From a virus: a DNA stretch of 64,000 nt. Both the position numbers and the translations under genes were made by a program. Below, in pieces: positions 18,868 to 26,346 of this stretch (its first letter is position 1; every line of letters starts with the position of its first letter). The notes under the pieces are model-generated. The model did not search any database and had not been told where the DNA came from. It saw nothing but the letters and a program-made list of their open reading frames with translations. The stretch is taken from positions 1 through 64,000 of the IMG/VR virus record IMGVR_UViG_3300022935_000010; one strand, given 5' to 3'.

Positions 18868-18878
18868 GATAAATATAA
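18868..18878 (+). promoter_or_regulatory. Variant late promoter motif GATAAATATAA
   Basis: This AT-rich element, closer to T4's TATAAATA, starts 28 nt before the first tail-tube ATG, within the spacing range seen for GATATATA copies. A weak hairpin (TTTCAA/TTGAAA) precedes it. Confidence 0.4.
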
Positions 18879-18895
18879 AAAAAGGACAAGACTAA

Positions 18896-19450
18896 ATGGC
18901 TGGTTTACCACATTACCAAAATTCCATAAACTCGGTTAATAAATTTGAGCCGGTTTACCTTAACCAATTTGAGGTAAATGTTATACCACCTGCGGCTGTT
19001 TCTGGAGGTCCAGTGCTACTAGAACAAGTTGTTTCTGTAAGTGGTTTGGATGTGGATAAAAACCCTAGCTTTGTATCTCAGAAATATAAGTTTGCAAAGA
19101 GGAACTATGCTGGAGGTAAACCAGATACAACAACTCTGGATCTTGGTTTAAAGTTTACTGTCAACCTTGACGATGCTAATTCAATGTACGTCTTTAAGAC
19201 GATGAGACAGTGGACTGATTTAATTTACAATCCATTGACAGGGGCGCAAGGAATTAAAGCAGATTATACTGGGACAATCGTTGTGTCTGTCTTCAATAAA
19301 AATGGTGATGTATTTAGGAGAATTACTCTTAAGGATTGCTTCCCACTAAAAGCAATTGATCCTATGGAGCTAGAATACGTAAATGGTACTACGCTCTATG
19401 AGATTAATATGACTTGGGCAGTTGATTACTGGGACGATTTATTCCTATAA
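18896..19450 (+). CDS. Tail tube protein, gp19-like, copy 1, 184 aa
   Basis: The protein begins MAGLPHYQNSINS and contains FEPVYLNQFEVNVIPP, a segment QWTDLIYNPLTGAQG near 103-117 and a C-terminal MTWAVDYWDDLFL. The order and terminal sequence are typical of T4 gp19-like tube proteins, which form the inner tube for DNA passage. It is slightly longer than T4 gp19 (163). The next gene is a paralogue sharing start, middle and end motifs, so the tube may consist of two subunit types. Confidence 0.9.
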   Translation: MAGLPHYQNSINSVNKFEPVYLNQFEVNVIPPAAVSGGPVLLEQVVSVSGLDVDKNPSFVSQKYKFAKRNYAGGKPDTTTLDLGLKFTVNLDDANSMYVFKTMRQWTDLIYNPLTGAQGIKADYTGTIVVSVFNKNGDVFRRITLKDCFPLKAIDPMELEYVNGTTLYEINMTWAVDYWDDLFL

Positions 19451-19467
19451 AATATAACAAAGCATAA

Positions 19468-20046
19468 ATGGCAGGTTTACCACATTTTAACAACTCTAAG
19501 GCAGCAAGGAATAACTACGAGCCGGTTTTCTTAAACCAGTTTGAGGTTCTTATAACTCCACCTAACGGTATCAATCTTGCTAATACTACATTTAAGGGTG
19601 AGAATATACTTACTCAGCAAGTGAAGAGTATTTCTGCCTTACAAGTTGATATACAGCCAGCTGATGCTGTTACCCAATATTACAAGTTTGCTGAAAGAAG
19701 GTATGCTGGTGGTGAACCATCTACATCTGATGTACAGTTTAATATGTCTTTCGAAGTGAACCTTAATGAGGACAATTCTATGGTTCTTTATAAGGTTTTA
19801 AGACAATGGTCTGATTTAATTTACAATCCATTAACTGGAGCAATGGGTCTTAAAAGAGATTATGTTGGTTCTATGGTAGTTTCTGTTTTTAATAAACAAG
19901 GTGATGTCTTCAGGAGGATAACACTGAACAATTGTTTCTTGGTAGAGCCAATTACTCCAATGAACCTTTCTTACGATATCGGAGATGCTCTTTATACCAT
20001 TGATACTACATGGAAGTCAGATTACTGGAACGACCTATTCCTTTAA
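19468..20046 (+). CDS. Tail tube protein, gp19-like, copy 2, 192 aa
   Basis: This is a clear paralogue of the preceding gene: it starts MAGLPHFNNS, has EPVFLNQFEV, shares QWSDLIYNPLTGAMG and ends TWKSDYWNDLFL. The N-terminal third diverges more, with an extra loop around 30-45. The intergenic gap is 17 nt, so both are expected from one transcript. Possible roles are a second tube subunit, a tube-initiator or terminator ring, or a tail-tip variant; sequence alone does not decide. Confidence 0.88.
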   Translation: MAGLPHFNNSKAARNNYEPVFLNQFEVLITPPNGINLANTTFKGENILTQQVKSISALQVDIQPADAVTQYYKFAERRYAGGEPSTSDVQFNMSFEVNLNEDNSMVLYKVLRQWSDLIYNPLTGAMGLKRDYVGSMVVSVFNKQGDVFRRITLNNCFLVEPITPMNLSYDIGDALYTIDTTWKSDYWNDLFL

Positions 20047-20099
20047 TACGGAACTTAACTCCAATTTTTTTCTATAATTTCTGGTTTTTTTATACCAAC

Positions 20100-20108
20100 G
20101 GTATATAA
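20100..20108 (+). promoter_or_regulatory. Variant promoter-like motif GGTATATAA
   Basis: One base differs from GATATATAA. It starts only 14 nt before the downstream ATG, closer than the usual 25-35 nt, and follows a T-rich stretch. Weak candidate. Confidence 0.3.
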
Positions 20109-20113
20109 AGAAA

Positions 20114-21181
20114 ATGTCAAATATGTCCGATAATAACCTTTCTCCAGAAGAAATACTCAGGGAAAAAGAAATCGCTGGTGGTATTAAATATGATGAACCA
20201 GATGGCTTGAATCTGGATACAGAGCTACAAGAAAATATTTATCCAGAAAAGCAGCCCGAAAATACAGAAGACCCTCTTGGTAACATTCATGAAGGTAAAG
20301 TTGAAAGTCAACCTTATGTGCAAGAGGCCGAATCTAAACCATTAGACCTTGGGTGGAAAAACCTCCCGATGGGGATGTTACCCTCTCAGGGATTATTTTA
20401 TCCGGAAGCAACAAGAATAGCTATCAGACCAGCGGAGGTCAGGGAAATACGACAATTCTCAACAATAGATGAGGATGACATGCTAGATATAGATAACAAG
20501 CTTAATTTCATTCTTGAGGCATGCTGTAAAGTTAAGTTTGAGGAAAACGGAGGTCTTGTGTCTTACCGGGACCTAAAGCAAGAAGATAGGTTCTTTATCA
20601 TCATGGCTATAAGGGACTTAACTTTTGTTAAGGGGGAAAACAGGATTATTGTAAACCCTGAAGGTGGATGCACTACAAAAGGATGCTCTGGGATGGAAGG
20701 TATTGAGCTTAGAACTGGTGTGTTGAGCAATTATGATATAGATCGGGATTTGCTTAAATATTATTCCACTACCGAAAGAGGTTTTGTTTTCCCTATTAGA
20801 AGAATAGGGAAAACTATAAAAATGTCGCCACCGTCAATTGGTGTAACAAAAGCAATATCATCTTTTGTTGCTGATTGTGTTGCAAAGGGTGAAGAAGTCG
20901 ACAAGAGTTTTATAAAAATAGCTCCATTTTATTTTAATGATTGGAGAGGTCTTGATTATTTTAAAATCAAGGAGACTATGGTTTCTTCTTTGGAAGAATG
21001 GACAAAGGAGGAGTTTTCTGCTTATTTTGAATTAGCAGAAAAAATCAAGATAGGAACAAATCTAAGGGTAAGAGTAAAATGTGATTCTTGCGGTGCTGGG
21101 GAGGTCACCGCTCCAATTTACTTTCCCTCCGGGTTCAGATCTCTTTTCGTTATTTCAGATATCTTTAGAGAATTATTTTGA
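20114..21181 (+). CDS. gp26-like tail/baseplate assembly protein, 355 aa
   Basis: The first 75 residues are acidic and likely disordered. The folded part has GMLPSQGLFYP near 88-98, then a helical domain with AAEVREIRQ-type sequence (PAEVREIRQF) and YRDLKQEDRFFIIMAIRDL, two Cys in GGCTTKGCSG and a second pair in KCDSCGAG near the C terminus, perhaps a metal site. This layout resembles the gp26-type T4 baseplate hub/assembly-chaperone family, which precedes tail genes in many T4 relatives. The frame ends at a TGA preceded by TTT, and a gp51-like reading frame follows immediately in the +1 frame (see the site at 21176). The exact family is uncertain. Confidence 0.5.
   Translation: MSNMSDNNLSPEEILREKEIAGGIKYDEPDGLNLDTELQENIYPEKQPENTEDPLGNIHEGKVESQPYVQEAESKPLDLGWKNLPMGMLPSQGLFYPEATRIAIRPAEVREIRQFSTIDEDDMLDIDNKLNFILEACCKVKFEENGGLVSYRDLKQEDRFFIIMAIRDLTFVKGENRIIVNPEGGCTTKGCSGMEGIELRTGVLSNYDIDRDLLKYYSTTERGFVFPIRRIGKTIKMSPPSIGVTKAISSFVADCVAKGEEVDKSFIKIAPFYFNDWRGLDYFKIKETMVSSLEEWTKEEFSAYFELAEKIKIGTNLRVRVKCDSCGAGEVTAPIYFPSGFRSLFVISDIFRELF
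21176..21181 (+). other. Candidate +1 ribosomal frameshift site TTT-TGA
   Basis: The upstream gene ends TTA-TTT-TGA. A tRNA-Phe on TTT can slip one base forward onto the overlapping TTT, after which reading continues GAT-CTC-AAG in the frame of the downstream 58 codons. A sense codon able to re-pair in +1 directly before a slow stop is the arrangement of known +1 sites such as prfB and Listeria phage PSA. Candidate only. Confidence 0.45.
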
Positions 21182-21356
21182 TCTCAAGTTCCGTCTTTGG
21201 AGAGAACACACAATAGATCCTAATTGGCTAGAGTCAGTTCCTTTTTATGAATATCAGATTTGGCTAGATAAATTAAACGACTCTGTTGAAGAGGAGAACA
21301 AGAAAAAACTCCAGGAGAGTGGCCAGACCGAGGTCTTTAGCTTTAACAATAAGTGA
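21180..21356 (+). CDS. gp51-like C-terminal extension in the +1 frame, 58 codons
   Basis: From GAT at 21180 this frame reads DLKFRLWREHTIDPNWLESV, then PFYEYQIWLDKLN and a charged tail. It looks like a real protein and resembles the second part of T4-like and other tail-assembly chaperones, which often ends in a P-x-YEY-x-IW-type helix. There is no suitable ATG at the right place: the only upstream ATG (21081) would add 33 residues that are an out-of-frame reading of the previous gene. Either it is translated by +1 frameshift, giving a 413-aa fusion, or it starts at a non-ATG codon. Confidence 0.6.
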   Translation, partial: DLKFRLWREHTIDPNWLESVPFYEYQIWLDKLNDSVEEENKKKLQESGQTEVFSFNNK

Positions 21357-21369
21357 TAATCGTTAATGT

Positions 21370-21384
21370 CTGATATATAATCAG
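21370..21384 (+). promoter_or_regulatory. Late promoter motif inside an inverted repeat
   Basis: GATATATAA (21372-21380) starts 32 nt before the next ATG. It is framed by CTGAT and ATCAG around ATATA, a perfect 15-nt dyad. Confidence 0.6.
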
Positions 21385-21403
21385 AAAATAACCCAATCTG
21401 TTA

Positions 21404-22822
21404 ATGGTAAACGGATCTGACAAATTGCTAAGAGAACTTACTACTCTTTCTTCAAATTTTGATTCACTTTATCAAGAGCTTAAGGAATCTACTAAGGCTA
21501 ATATAGAATCCTCCGAGAGTATAAAGAATCTGACAAGTGATATTAAAAAAGGAGCTATGCCCAGCGGGCAAGATTTGGAAAAGGCTTTTAAGGGATTTAC
21601 CGAGTCTTTTACTAAAACGATAACTTCTGAGAATGATAAGCTCATCAGCGATTTAAAGGATAGTATTTCCAAGTCTCTTATTGAATCCTCCTCTAATTTT
21701 ATTTCAAATTTACCTAGTCAAATTGCACAAGTAAAATCCGGAGAGCCAATAGATTTTAAAGGTATCCTGAGTAGTGGTGTAAAAAATGTTTTCTCTGATG
21801 TTATACCAAAAATTCCTGGACTGAAACAGGGTGGTACTGTTGAGGGTGATGGTATTGCGGTTGTTGGTGAGGGTGGACCAGAGCTTGTTAAGTTAGATAA
21901 AGGCAATAAAGTTAGGACTATGGAGCAGCAGATGATGGATATGATGCTTGCGGAAGAGAGAGAAAAAAATATAAAACTTGGAAGAATTGTACAACAAAAC
22001 CCATTGCAAGCTGCACTTTCTAAGATTACATCCGACTCAAAGCTTATTAGCGAGTTTATAGAGTATTCTAAAAATGACCTAGACGAAAGTGACCAGCAGG
22101 AGCTTTTGGCTGATCCTGATTACCTAAAGGATGAATTTGATTATTTCCTCAGCGAAAGAGACCGAGAATATTTTACTCAAGAGGATCTTCAAAAGTTATC
22201 TTCGGCCTCGAATGCTCCTAAGGTAGAGACGATAAAGGATACAGAGGTTCTCAAGACTCCAAACCCAAGCGTTCCTAAAGTGGAGACAATAAAGGATACC
22301 GAAGTTCTCAAGACCTCAACACCAGTTGTACCTCAAAAATCTGAGGTGACGCCTAAACAAGATTTGGTTTCAGAACAATCTAAACTTAAGTCAGGTATAT
22401 CCGGCGTAAATGATATAACAGCTTTGGTTAAATCAAAAATAGAAGATGCAAGGAAAAAAGGATCTGATGCTATGAGTCAAGTTGTAAGTACCTCGCAAGA
22501 GCTAAAGGAGAGAGTAACAAAACCATTTAATAAAGAAAGCGAAGGTAGTGGTGGTTCTAGTGCTAATAAATCTTCTAATGCTTTGGAAAAAATTAATCAA
22601 GCAACCGCAGCTCTGAAAGAATCCTCTTCTCCAACAAGCAGTACACCAGCAAAAAAGTCAAAAGAATCTTCTGCATCAAATACTCCTGCATCTTCCGACA
22701 CAATGACTTCTAAGGACGTAAAGGAGATGAAATCTTTGCTTGCTTCGATATACCAAGCACTTAGATCACCGCTAACAATTGTTAACGACGTTCCGTTTAG
22801 ACCAACGTCAAACAATTTCTAG
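21404..22822 (+). CDS. Tape-measure-like tail protein, 472 aa
   Basis: The strongest clue is GGTVEGDGIAVVGEGGPELVKLDKG near 143-167, the Gly-rich motif with a VGE-GPELV core found at the C-terminal part of many phage tape measure proteins. The rest is helical and Ser/Lys/Glu-rich, with two copies of a KVETIKDTEVLKT segment around 277-305 and a disordered Ser-rich tail. At 472 residues it would be short for a tape measure of a long contractile tail, though close in length to T4 hub tape measure gp29 (590). It directly follows the tail-assembly pair, the usual place for such a gene. Confidence 0.55.
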   Translation: MVNGSDKLLRELTTLSSNFDSLYQELKESTKANIESSESIKNLTSDIKKGAMPSGQDLEKAFKGFTESFTKTITSENDKLISDLKDSISKSLIESSSNFISNLPSQIAQVKSGEPIDFKGILSSGVKNVFSDVIPKIPGLKQGGTVEGDGIAVVGEGGPELVKLDKGNKVRTMEQQMMDMMLAEEREKNIKLGRIVQQNPLQAALSKITSDSKLISEFIEYSKNDLDESDQQELLADPDYLKDEFDYFLSERDREYFTQEDLQKLSSASNAPKVETIKDTEVLKTPNPSVPKVETIKDTEVLKTSTPVVPQKSEVTPKQDLVSEQSKLKSGISGVNDITALVKSKIEDARKKGSDAMSQVVSTSQELKERVTKPFNKESEGSGGSSANKSSNALEKINQATAALKESSSPTSSTPAKKSKESSASNTPASSDTMTSKDVKEMKSLLASIYQALRSPLTIVNDVPFRPTSNNF

Positions 22823-22842
22823 CAATTGTTTATAACTTCATT

Positions 22843-22861
22843 TTTTCCCAACGTGGGAAAA
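22843..22861 (+). promoter_or_regulatory. Perfect inverted repeat upstream of the dCMP deaminase gene
   Basis: TTTTCCCA-ACG-TGGGAAAA, an 8-bp dyad, lies just upstream of a TAnnTTTG element (22865-22872). It could be an operator, or a weak terminator for the gene ending at 22822; the A/T tracts at both ends fit a bidirectional terminator only loosely. Confidence 0.45.
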
Positions 22862-22864
22862 CGT

Positions 22865-22872
22865 TATATTTG
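22865..22872 (+). promoter_or_regulatory. Bacteroidetes-type -7 element TATATTTG
   Basis: This matches TAnnTTTG, the -7 consensus of the Bacteroidetes primary sigma factor, and lies 40 nt before the dCMP deaminase ATG. No good TTG -33 box is seen; an inverted repeat occupies that region. Confidence 0.45.
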
Positions 22873-22904
22873 TTTCTCAACTACTTTTTAATCCTGAACC
22901 GAGA

Positions 22905-23465
22905 ATGGAAGAAGCATTTATTGATCCCTCTGATTTTTTCACCAAAGAAGATCTAGCAAAAGGAGATTATTGGATAGCAAGTCCAAGCCTTAGCAGAGTT
23001 ATTACCTCGGATGATAATTTCAAAGAAATAGACGAAACCTTTTATTCCATTAAGGATAGGAAGATGGATAGGGTCTATCTAGAAATGGCAAAGGTGTGGG
23101 CTACTAATTCTTATTGCGAAAGGATGAAAGTTGGTAGTCTTATTGTGAAAGATAAATCTATTATATCTGACGGCTATAACGGTTCACCCACAGGTTTTCC
23201 AAACGTCTGCGAAGATTCATCTCACGTCACTTTACCTCATGTATTACATGCAGAGGCTAATGCGATTACTAAGTTGGCTAAGAGTACACAAAGCTCTGAT
23301 GGTGCGACACTTTATGTTACAGTATCTCCTTGCTTTGAATGCTCTAAACTTATTATTCAGAGTGGGGTAAAAAGATTAGTGTTTAAGGAGTTATATAGAA
23401 AACTTGAATCGCTTAAGTTTTTATTCGACGCTGGAATTGAACTTGTTAGATTAAATAATAAATAG
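22905..23465 (+). CDS. dCMP deaminase, 186 aa
   Basis: Zinc-dependent cytidine/deoxycytidylate deaminase signatures are complete: HAEANAI near 116-122 supplies His and the catalytic Glu, and PCFEC near 147-151 the two Cys ligands. Upstream SYCERMKVGSLIVKD and DGYNGSPTG are typical of dCMP deaminase. The reaction is dCMP to dUMP, feeding dTMP synthesis for phage DNA. About 45 N-terminal residues precede the usual domain start. T4 encodes the same activity (cd). Confidence 0.9.
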   Translation: MEEAFIDPSDFFTKEDLAKGDYWIASPSLSRVITSDDNFKEIDETFYSIKDRKMDRVYLEMAKVWATNSYCERMKVGSLIVKDKSIISDGYNGSPTGFPNVCEDSSHVTLPHVLHAEANAITKLAKSTQSSDGATLYVTVSPCFECSKLIIQSGVKRLVFKELYRKLESLKFLFDAGIELVRLNNK

Positions 23466-23499
23466 GAGGTAAAAAAGGAAATTACTGGGGGAATCAAAA

Positions 23500-24117
23500 A
23501 TGGCAAAAGAAAAGAATATTCAAGTTTTAGCTGAAAGCTTCATTCAGACTAAAGGAGAGAGGGAATTCCGGCCTCTCTATGAAAGGGTAAAACCCGGAGT
23601 ACTAAACCACTGTTATGGAATTCTTAAAGACTTTGAGTTGGCCGAGGATGCTTTCTTAAATGCAATGTCAAAAGTATGGCAGAAGATAGATCAATATGAC
23701 CGCGAGAGGGGTAACTTTTCTACCTGGTGTTATAATATAGCTAGGAACGAATCTCTTTTACTTCTTAAGAGCAGGAAGCGATATATTTCACAAACTTCTG
23801 AAGAGATGGAGTACACTTCGGCGAAAGCTGAGGAAAGAAACCCTTCTTATGATATAGAAGACGACCCTCTCTGGGAATTTCTTTGTGGAGGAAATGATAT
23901 TGACGATGTTTATGAACAAGTCATCGATGAGATCAAAGACCTTCCTCTTATCTATCGGGATATTATGATTGATCGTGAGATTAATGGAATGAAATACAAA
24001 GATATAGCCGATAAGTATGGAATAAAGAAGAGGTCTATTGCTACAAGAATTAGAAGAGCCCGTACTAAAATCCGAAAGAAAATGGAGGATGCTATGGGAA
24101 AATCTGATTTTAAATAA
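23500..24117 (+). CDS. ECF-like sigma-70 family factor, 205 aa
   Basis: Region 2 is visible at about 49-94 (AEDAFLNAMSKVWQKI, then FSTWCYNIARNESLLLLK) and a region 4 helix-turn-helix at about 146-196 (LPLIYRDIMIDREI, YKDIADKYGIKKRSI, RIRRARTKIRKKM). Regions 2 and 4 with no regions 1 and 3 define the ECF group. T4 gp55 lacks region 4, so this is a second type of sigma factor besides the gp55-like one at 31459. An AGGAGG lies about 30 nt upstream of the ATG, too far for normal use. It probably directs RNA polymerase to a subset of phage or host promoters. Confidence 0.85.
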   Translation: MAKEKNIQVLAESFIQTKGEREFRPLYERVKPGVLNHCYGILKDFELAEDAFLNAMSKVWQKIDQYDRERGNFSTWCYNIARNESLLLLKSRKRYISQTSEEMEYTSAKAEERNPSYDIEDDPLWEFLCGGNDIDDVYEQVIDEIKDLPLIYRDIMIDREINGMKYKDIADKYGIKKRSIATRIRRARTKIRKKMEDAMGKSDFK

Positions 24118-24578
24118 TGGGAAGAATACTAGCTATATTTAGGATATTAAAGATCATTAGGGAGTTAAGGGTATACTCCCAATACAGGTCCACTGTAAAG
24201 GATGAGAGCATGAACTCTCCCTTTTGGACACGGTTGAGGCTGAGACATGATTGGCTTGGTAGAATTTACACTGTTGTAAATTTACCGCCGGAGGTAACAC
24301 AATCTAGGGATTTCCCTGTCGATGCAAGACCTGCCTACGTTTTTGAAGAGATTAAATCGGTAAACGACTACTTAACTAAGCTAAATTTGCAAGAGATTAT
24401 TACTCCCGTACTTAAGCCTCTACCTGAAACAAACGGGGATTCCTATTTGGTTATTTATTACTTCTTTTTTAGGCATTTGTCTTGGCTTTGGATTTTAAGA
24501 TTTTTATTAGAGGTAACTGCTATTACTTTTGTTTTTTTGAAATTGGAATTAATTATAACTTATTTGGGATTTGCTTAA
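24117..24578 (+). CDS. Hypothetical protein with C-terminal membrane segment, 153 aa
   Basis: The ATG overlaps the sigma-factor stop by one base (TAATG), suggesting coupled translation. The first 110 residues are soluble and charged. The last 40 are strongly hydrophobic (WLWILRFLLEVTAITFVFLK, then LIITYLGFA), giving one or two membrane helices. Tail-anchored proteins next to ECF factors can be anti-sigma factors, but no anti-sigma domain is visible. Function unknown. Confidence 0.55.
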   Translation: MGRILAIFRILKIIRELRVYSQYRSTVKDESMNSPFWTRLRLRHDWLGRIYTVVNLPPEVTQSRDFPVDARPAYVFEEIKSVNDYLTKLNLQEIITPVLKPLPETNGDSYLVIYYFFFRHLSWLWILRFLLEVTAITFVFLKLELIITYLGFA

Positions 24579-25377
24579 TTTAGAGAAGACAAAACAGGAT
24601 TATCAAAAGAAGCTAGATATTTTTAAGGACTCTAGATTTATTTTTAACGAGTCTGTTCATACATATCATTTTGATGGGGTCAAATATGATTCTGTTACTA
24701 CCTTTCTTAAAAAGTTTAAAGTCCCCTTTGATCGTGAGTATTGGGCTAATAGAAAAGCCGATGAAAGAGGTGTAGACGTTTCTGTTATAAAATCCGAATG
24801 GCAAGAAAAAGCGAATGTCGCAAATGCTCTTGGAACCAAGGTTCATAAGTGGATAGAAGATTACTGGACAGGATTGGATCCTGAAATGCCAGAAGACCCG
24901 GAAGTTAGGAGTAGGGTCGAAAAATTCTTAGTCCTTAGAGATGAAAGATTTACAGACCTTGTGCCACTGGAGTCTGAGTTAAAGGTATTTTCGAAAAAAT
25001 GGAGATTAGCTGGAACCGTGGATCAACCCTTTCTTATGTGGGACAAGAAAGAAAATAAGCTTTTGTTCCTCATCGGTGATTGGAAGACCAATAAGGAATT
25101 TAAGGACGATAATCATCCAAAGGGTAGATTCAAAAAACTTTTGCATCCTTTCGTGGATCTTTATGAGAATTCTCATAATGAATATTCCATACAAATTAGC
25201 CTGTATAGGCTAATAATAGAGGAAGAAACCGGATTAGAAACCCATGGAGGTTTCCTTTGCCACATTGGGCCTCAAGACAAACCTAAACTATATCCTGTAA
25301 AAGACTTACGAGAAAGACTTAAGATATATTTGCAACATAATCGGGAAGAATTCGATGTTTTCGATATCTCCGAGTGA
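24571..25377 (+). CDS. PD-(D/E)XK nuclease, Cas4/RecB-like, 268 aa
   Basis: The nuclease core is recognisable: GTKVHKWIEDY near 89-99, a Glu-containing strand around LESELKVFSKKWRLAGTVDQ (about 134-154) with the active Asp, and IGDWKTNKEF near 168-177 supplying D-x-K. A conserved EYSIQISLYRLI helix follows near 206-217, as in RecB/Cas4/lambda-exonuclease-like enzymes. The role is probably DNA end processing or recombination. The start is TTG at 24571, 8 nt before the upstream stop; no in-frame ATG precedes the conserved core. Confidence 0.75.
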   Translation: MLNLEKTKQDYQKKLDIFKDSRFIFNESVHTYHFDGVKYDSVTTFLKKFKVPFDREYWANRKADERGVDVSVIKSEWQEKANVANALGTKVHKWIEDYWTGLDPEMPEDPEVRSRVEKFLVLRDERFTDLVPLESELKVFSKKWRLAGTVDQPFLMWDKKENKLLFLIGDWKTNKEFKDDNHPKGRFKKLLHPFVDLYENSHNEYSIQISLYRLIIEEETGLETHGGFLCHIGPQDKPKLYPVKDLRERLKIYLQHNREEFDVFDISE

Positions 25378-25418
25378 AACATTACTGTTTAAATAACTAA
25401 AAAATAAAAAGAAATCAA

Positions 25419-25940
25419 ATGGCAAAGTCAAAAAAACAAACACAGCCAAAAGTAGTAGAACTAGATGCTGACCAACTTGCAGATTCAGTGGGTGAAGAAG
25501 CTCTTTCTCGTTTAAATGAGGGAAGGATTAAAGCTGCTGAGGAAAACCTAGAAAATGCAAAAAAGAGAGTAGCTACCAAAGTTTATGCAGTCCAGTTTGA
25601 ATCAATGGATCACATAGATAGATTTATCAGTTTTATGGAAAATGAGGCAGAATGGAAAGAAAAGGAGTCTCTTGGCGTTATTGAAATTTGTAAGGTTTTG
25701 GATAATCTAAAATCTGATGGCATTAAGAACAATATACTTTACTTACAAGCTTTGCCTTTAGAAGCAAGTCACTATTTTATATCTAAGCAAAGTGGTAAAG
25801 GACTTAAAGAAGCTAAGGAATTTATTTCCCTTTTGAAGCCTTTTGAACAAGGCCTGGAATCTGCAAAAGCTGATGCAAGAGAGATTCAGGATTTAGAAAA
25901 AGAACTCGCCGCAGCTCAACAGGGGCTTGAATTAGCCTAG
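25419..25940 (+). CDS. Hypothetical helical protein, 173 aa
   Basis: Ala/Glu/Lys-rich, with coiled-coil segments near 33-55 and at the C terminus (about 145-170), around a compact central domain. The A-rich leader without a Shine-Dalgarno sequence is typical of this genome. A strong terminator follows, so this is the last gene of the 22.9-25.9 kb unit. No family recognised. Confidence 0.6.
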   Translation: MAKSKKQTQPKVVELDADQLADSVGEEALSRLNEGRIKAAEENLENAKKRVATKVYAVQFESMDHIDRFISFMENEAEWKEKESLGVIEICKVLDNLKSDGIKNNILYLQALPLEASHYFISKQSGKGLKEAKEFISLLKPFEQGLESAKADAREIQDLEKELAAAQQGLELA

Positions 25941-25965
25941 AGCACACTATACAAAACCATTATAT

Positions 25966-25999
25966 AAAATAGGCCTTGAGTGATCTAGGCCTATTTTTT
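25966..25999 (+). terminator. Rho-independent terminator
   Basis: An 11-bp stem AAAATAGGCCT/AGGCCTATTTT with a 10-nt loop is followed by a T run. It lies 25 nt after the stop at 25940 and just before a late promoter motif, marking an operon boundary. Confidence 0.85.
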
Positions 26000-26020
26000 A
26001 GTGTATATGGATTTGGGTTA

Positions 26021-26029
26021 GATATATAG
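26021..26029 (+). promoter_or_regulatory. Candidate late promoter motif GATATATAG
   Basis: It starts 32 nt before the next ATG, directly after a terminator, with flanks nearly identical to the copy before the sheath gene at 15515. Confidence 0.7.
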
Positions 26030-26052
26030 TAAAACTAAAATTGTAAATAATC

Positions 26053-26346
26053 ATGGTACAAAAGATTAAAGACAACTTCCAATTCATAGTATTAGGATTT
26101 CTAGTATTGGTTTTTTTCAGACAGTGCGGGGTAAACAGAGACATCGACCGTATTGAAAAGGAGCTCAAAGCATCCAACACAGAATTAAATACCAAACTTG
26201 ACTCGATCAACACACTTACAAAGGCTGAGATCAGGCATGAGATGAATCAGGTAATGTTTCAGTTCCTTATTTATGAGGACGATTTTGATAAGAAGAGAAT
26301 TTCACTTTCTGAGATTAAAAATAAGATAGAAGAGAGTGAAGAGTAA
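26053..26346 (+). CDS. Small membrane-anchored coiled-coil protein, 97 aa
   Basis: One N-terminal hydrophobic helix (FIVLGFLVLVFF, about 11-22) is followed by Cys25 and a charged coiled coil (about 28-60). The topology suggests a short N-terminal anchor with a helical body in the periplasm or cytoplasm. Together with the overlapping membrane gene downstream it could belong to a membrane function such as lysis or superinfection exclusion (inference). No family recognised. Confidence 0.6.
   Translation: MVQKIKDNFQFIVLGFLVLVFFRQCGVNRDIDRIEKELKASNTELNTKLDSINTLTKAEIRHEMNQVMFQFLIYEDDFDKKRISLSEIKNKIEESEE

Noticed and set aside
21081-21179. ATG 21081 as start of the gp51-like frame
   Set aside because: The first 33 residues from this ATG lie within the previous gene in another frame and look random; protein-like sequence begins only at the frameshift site.
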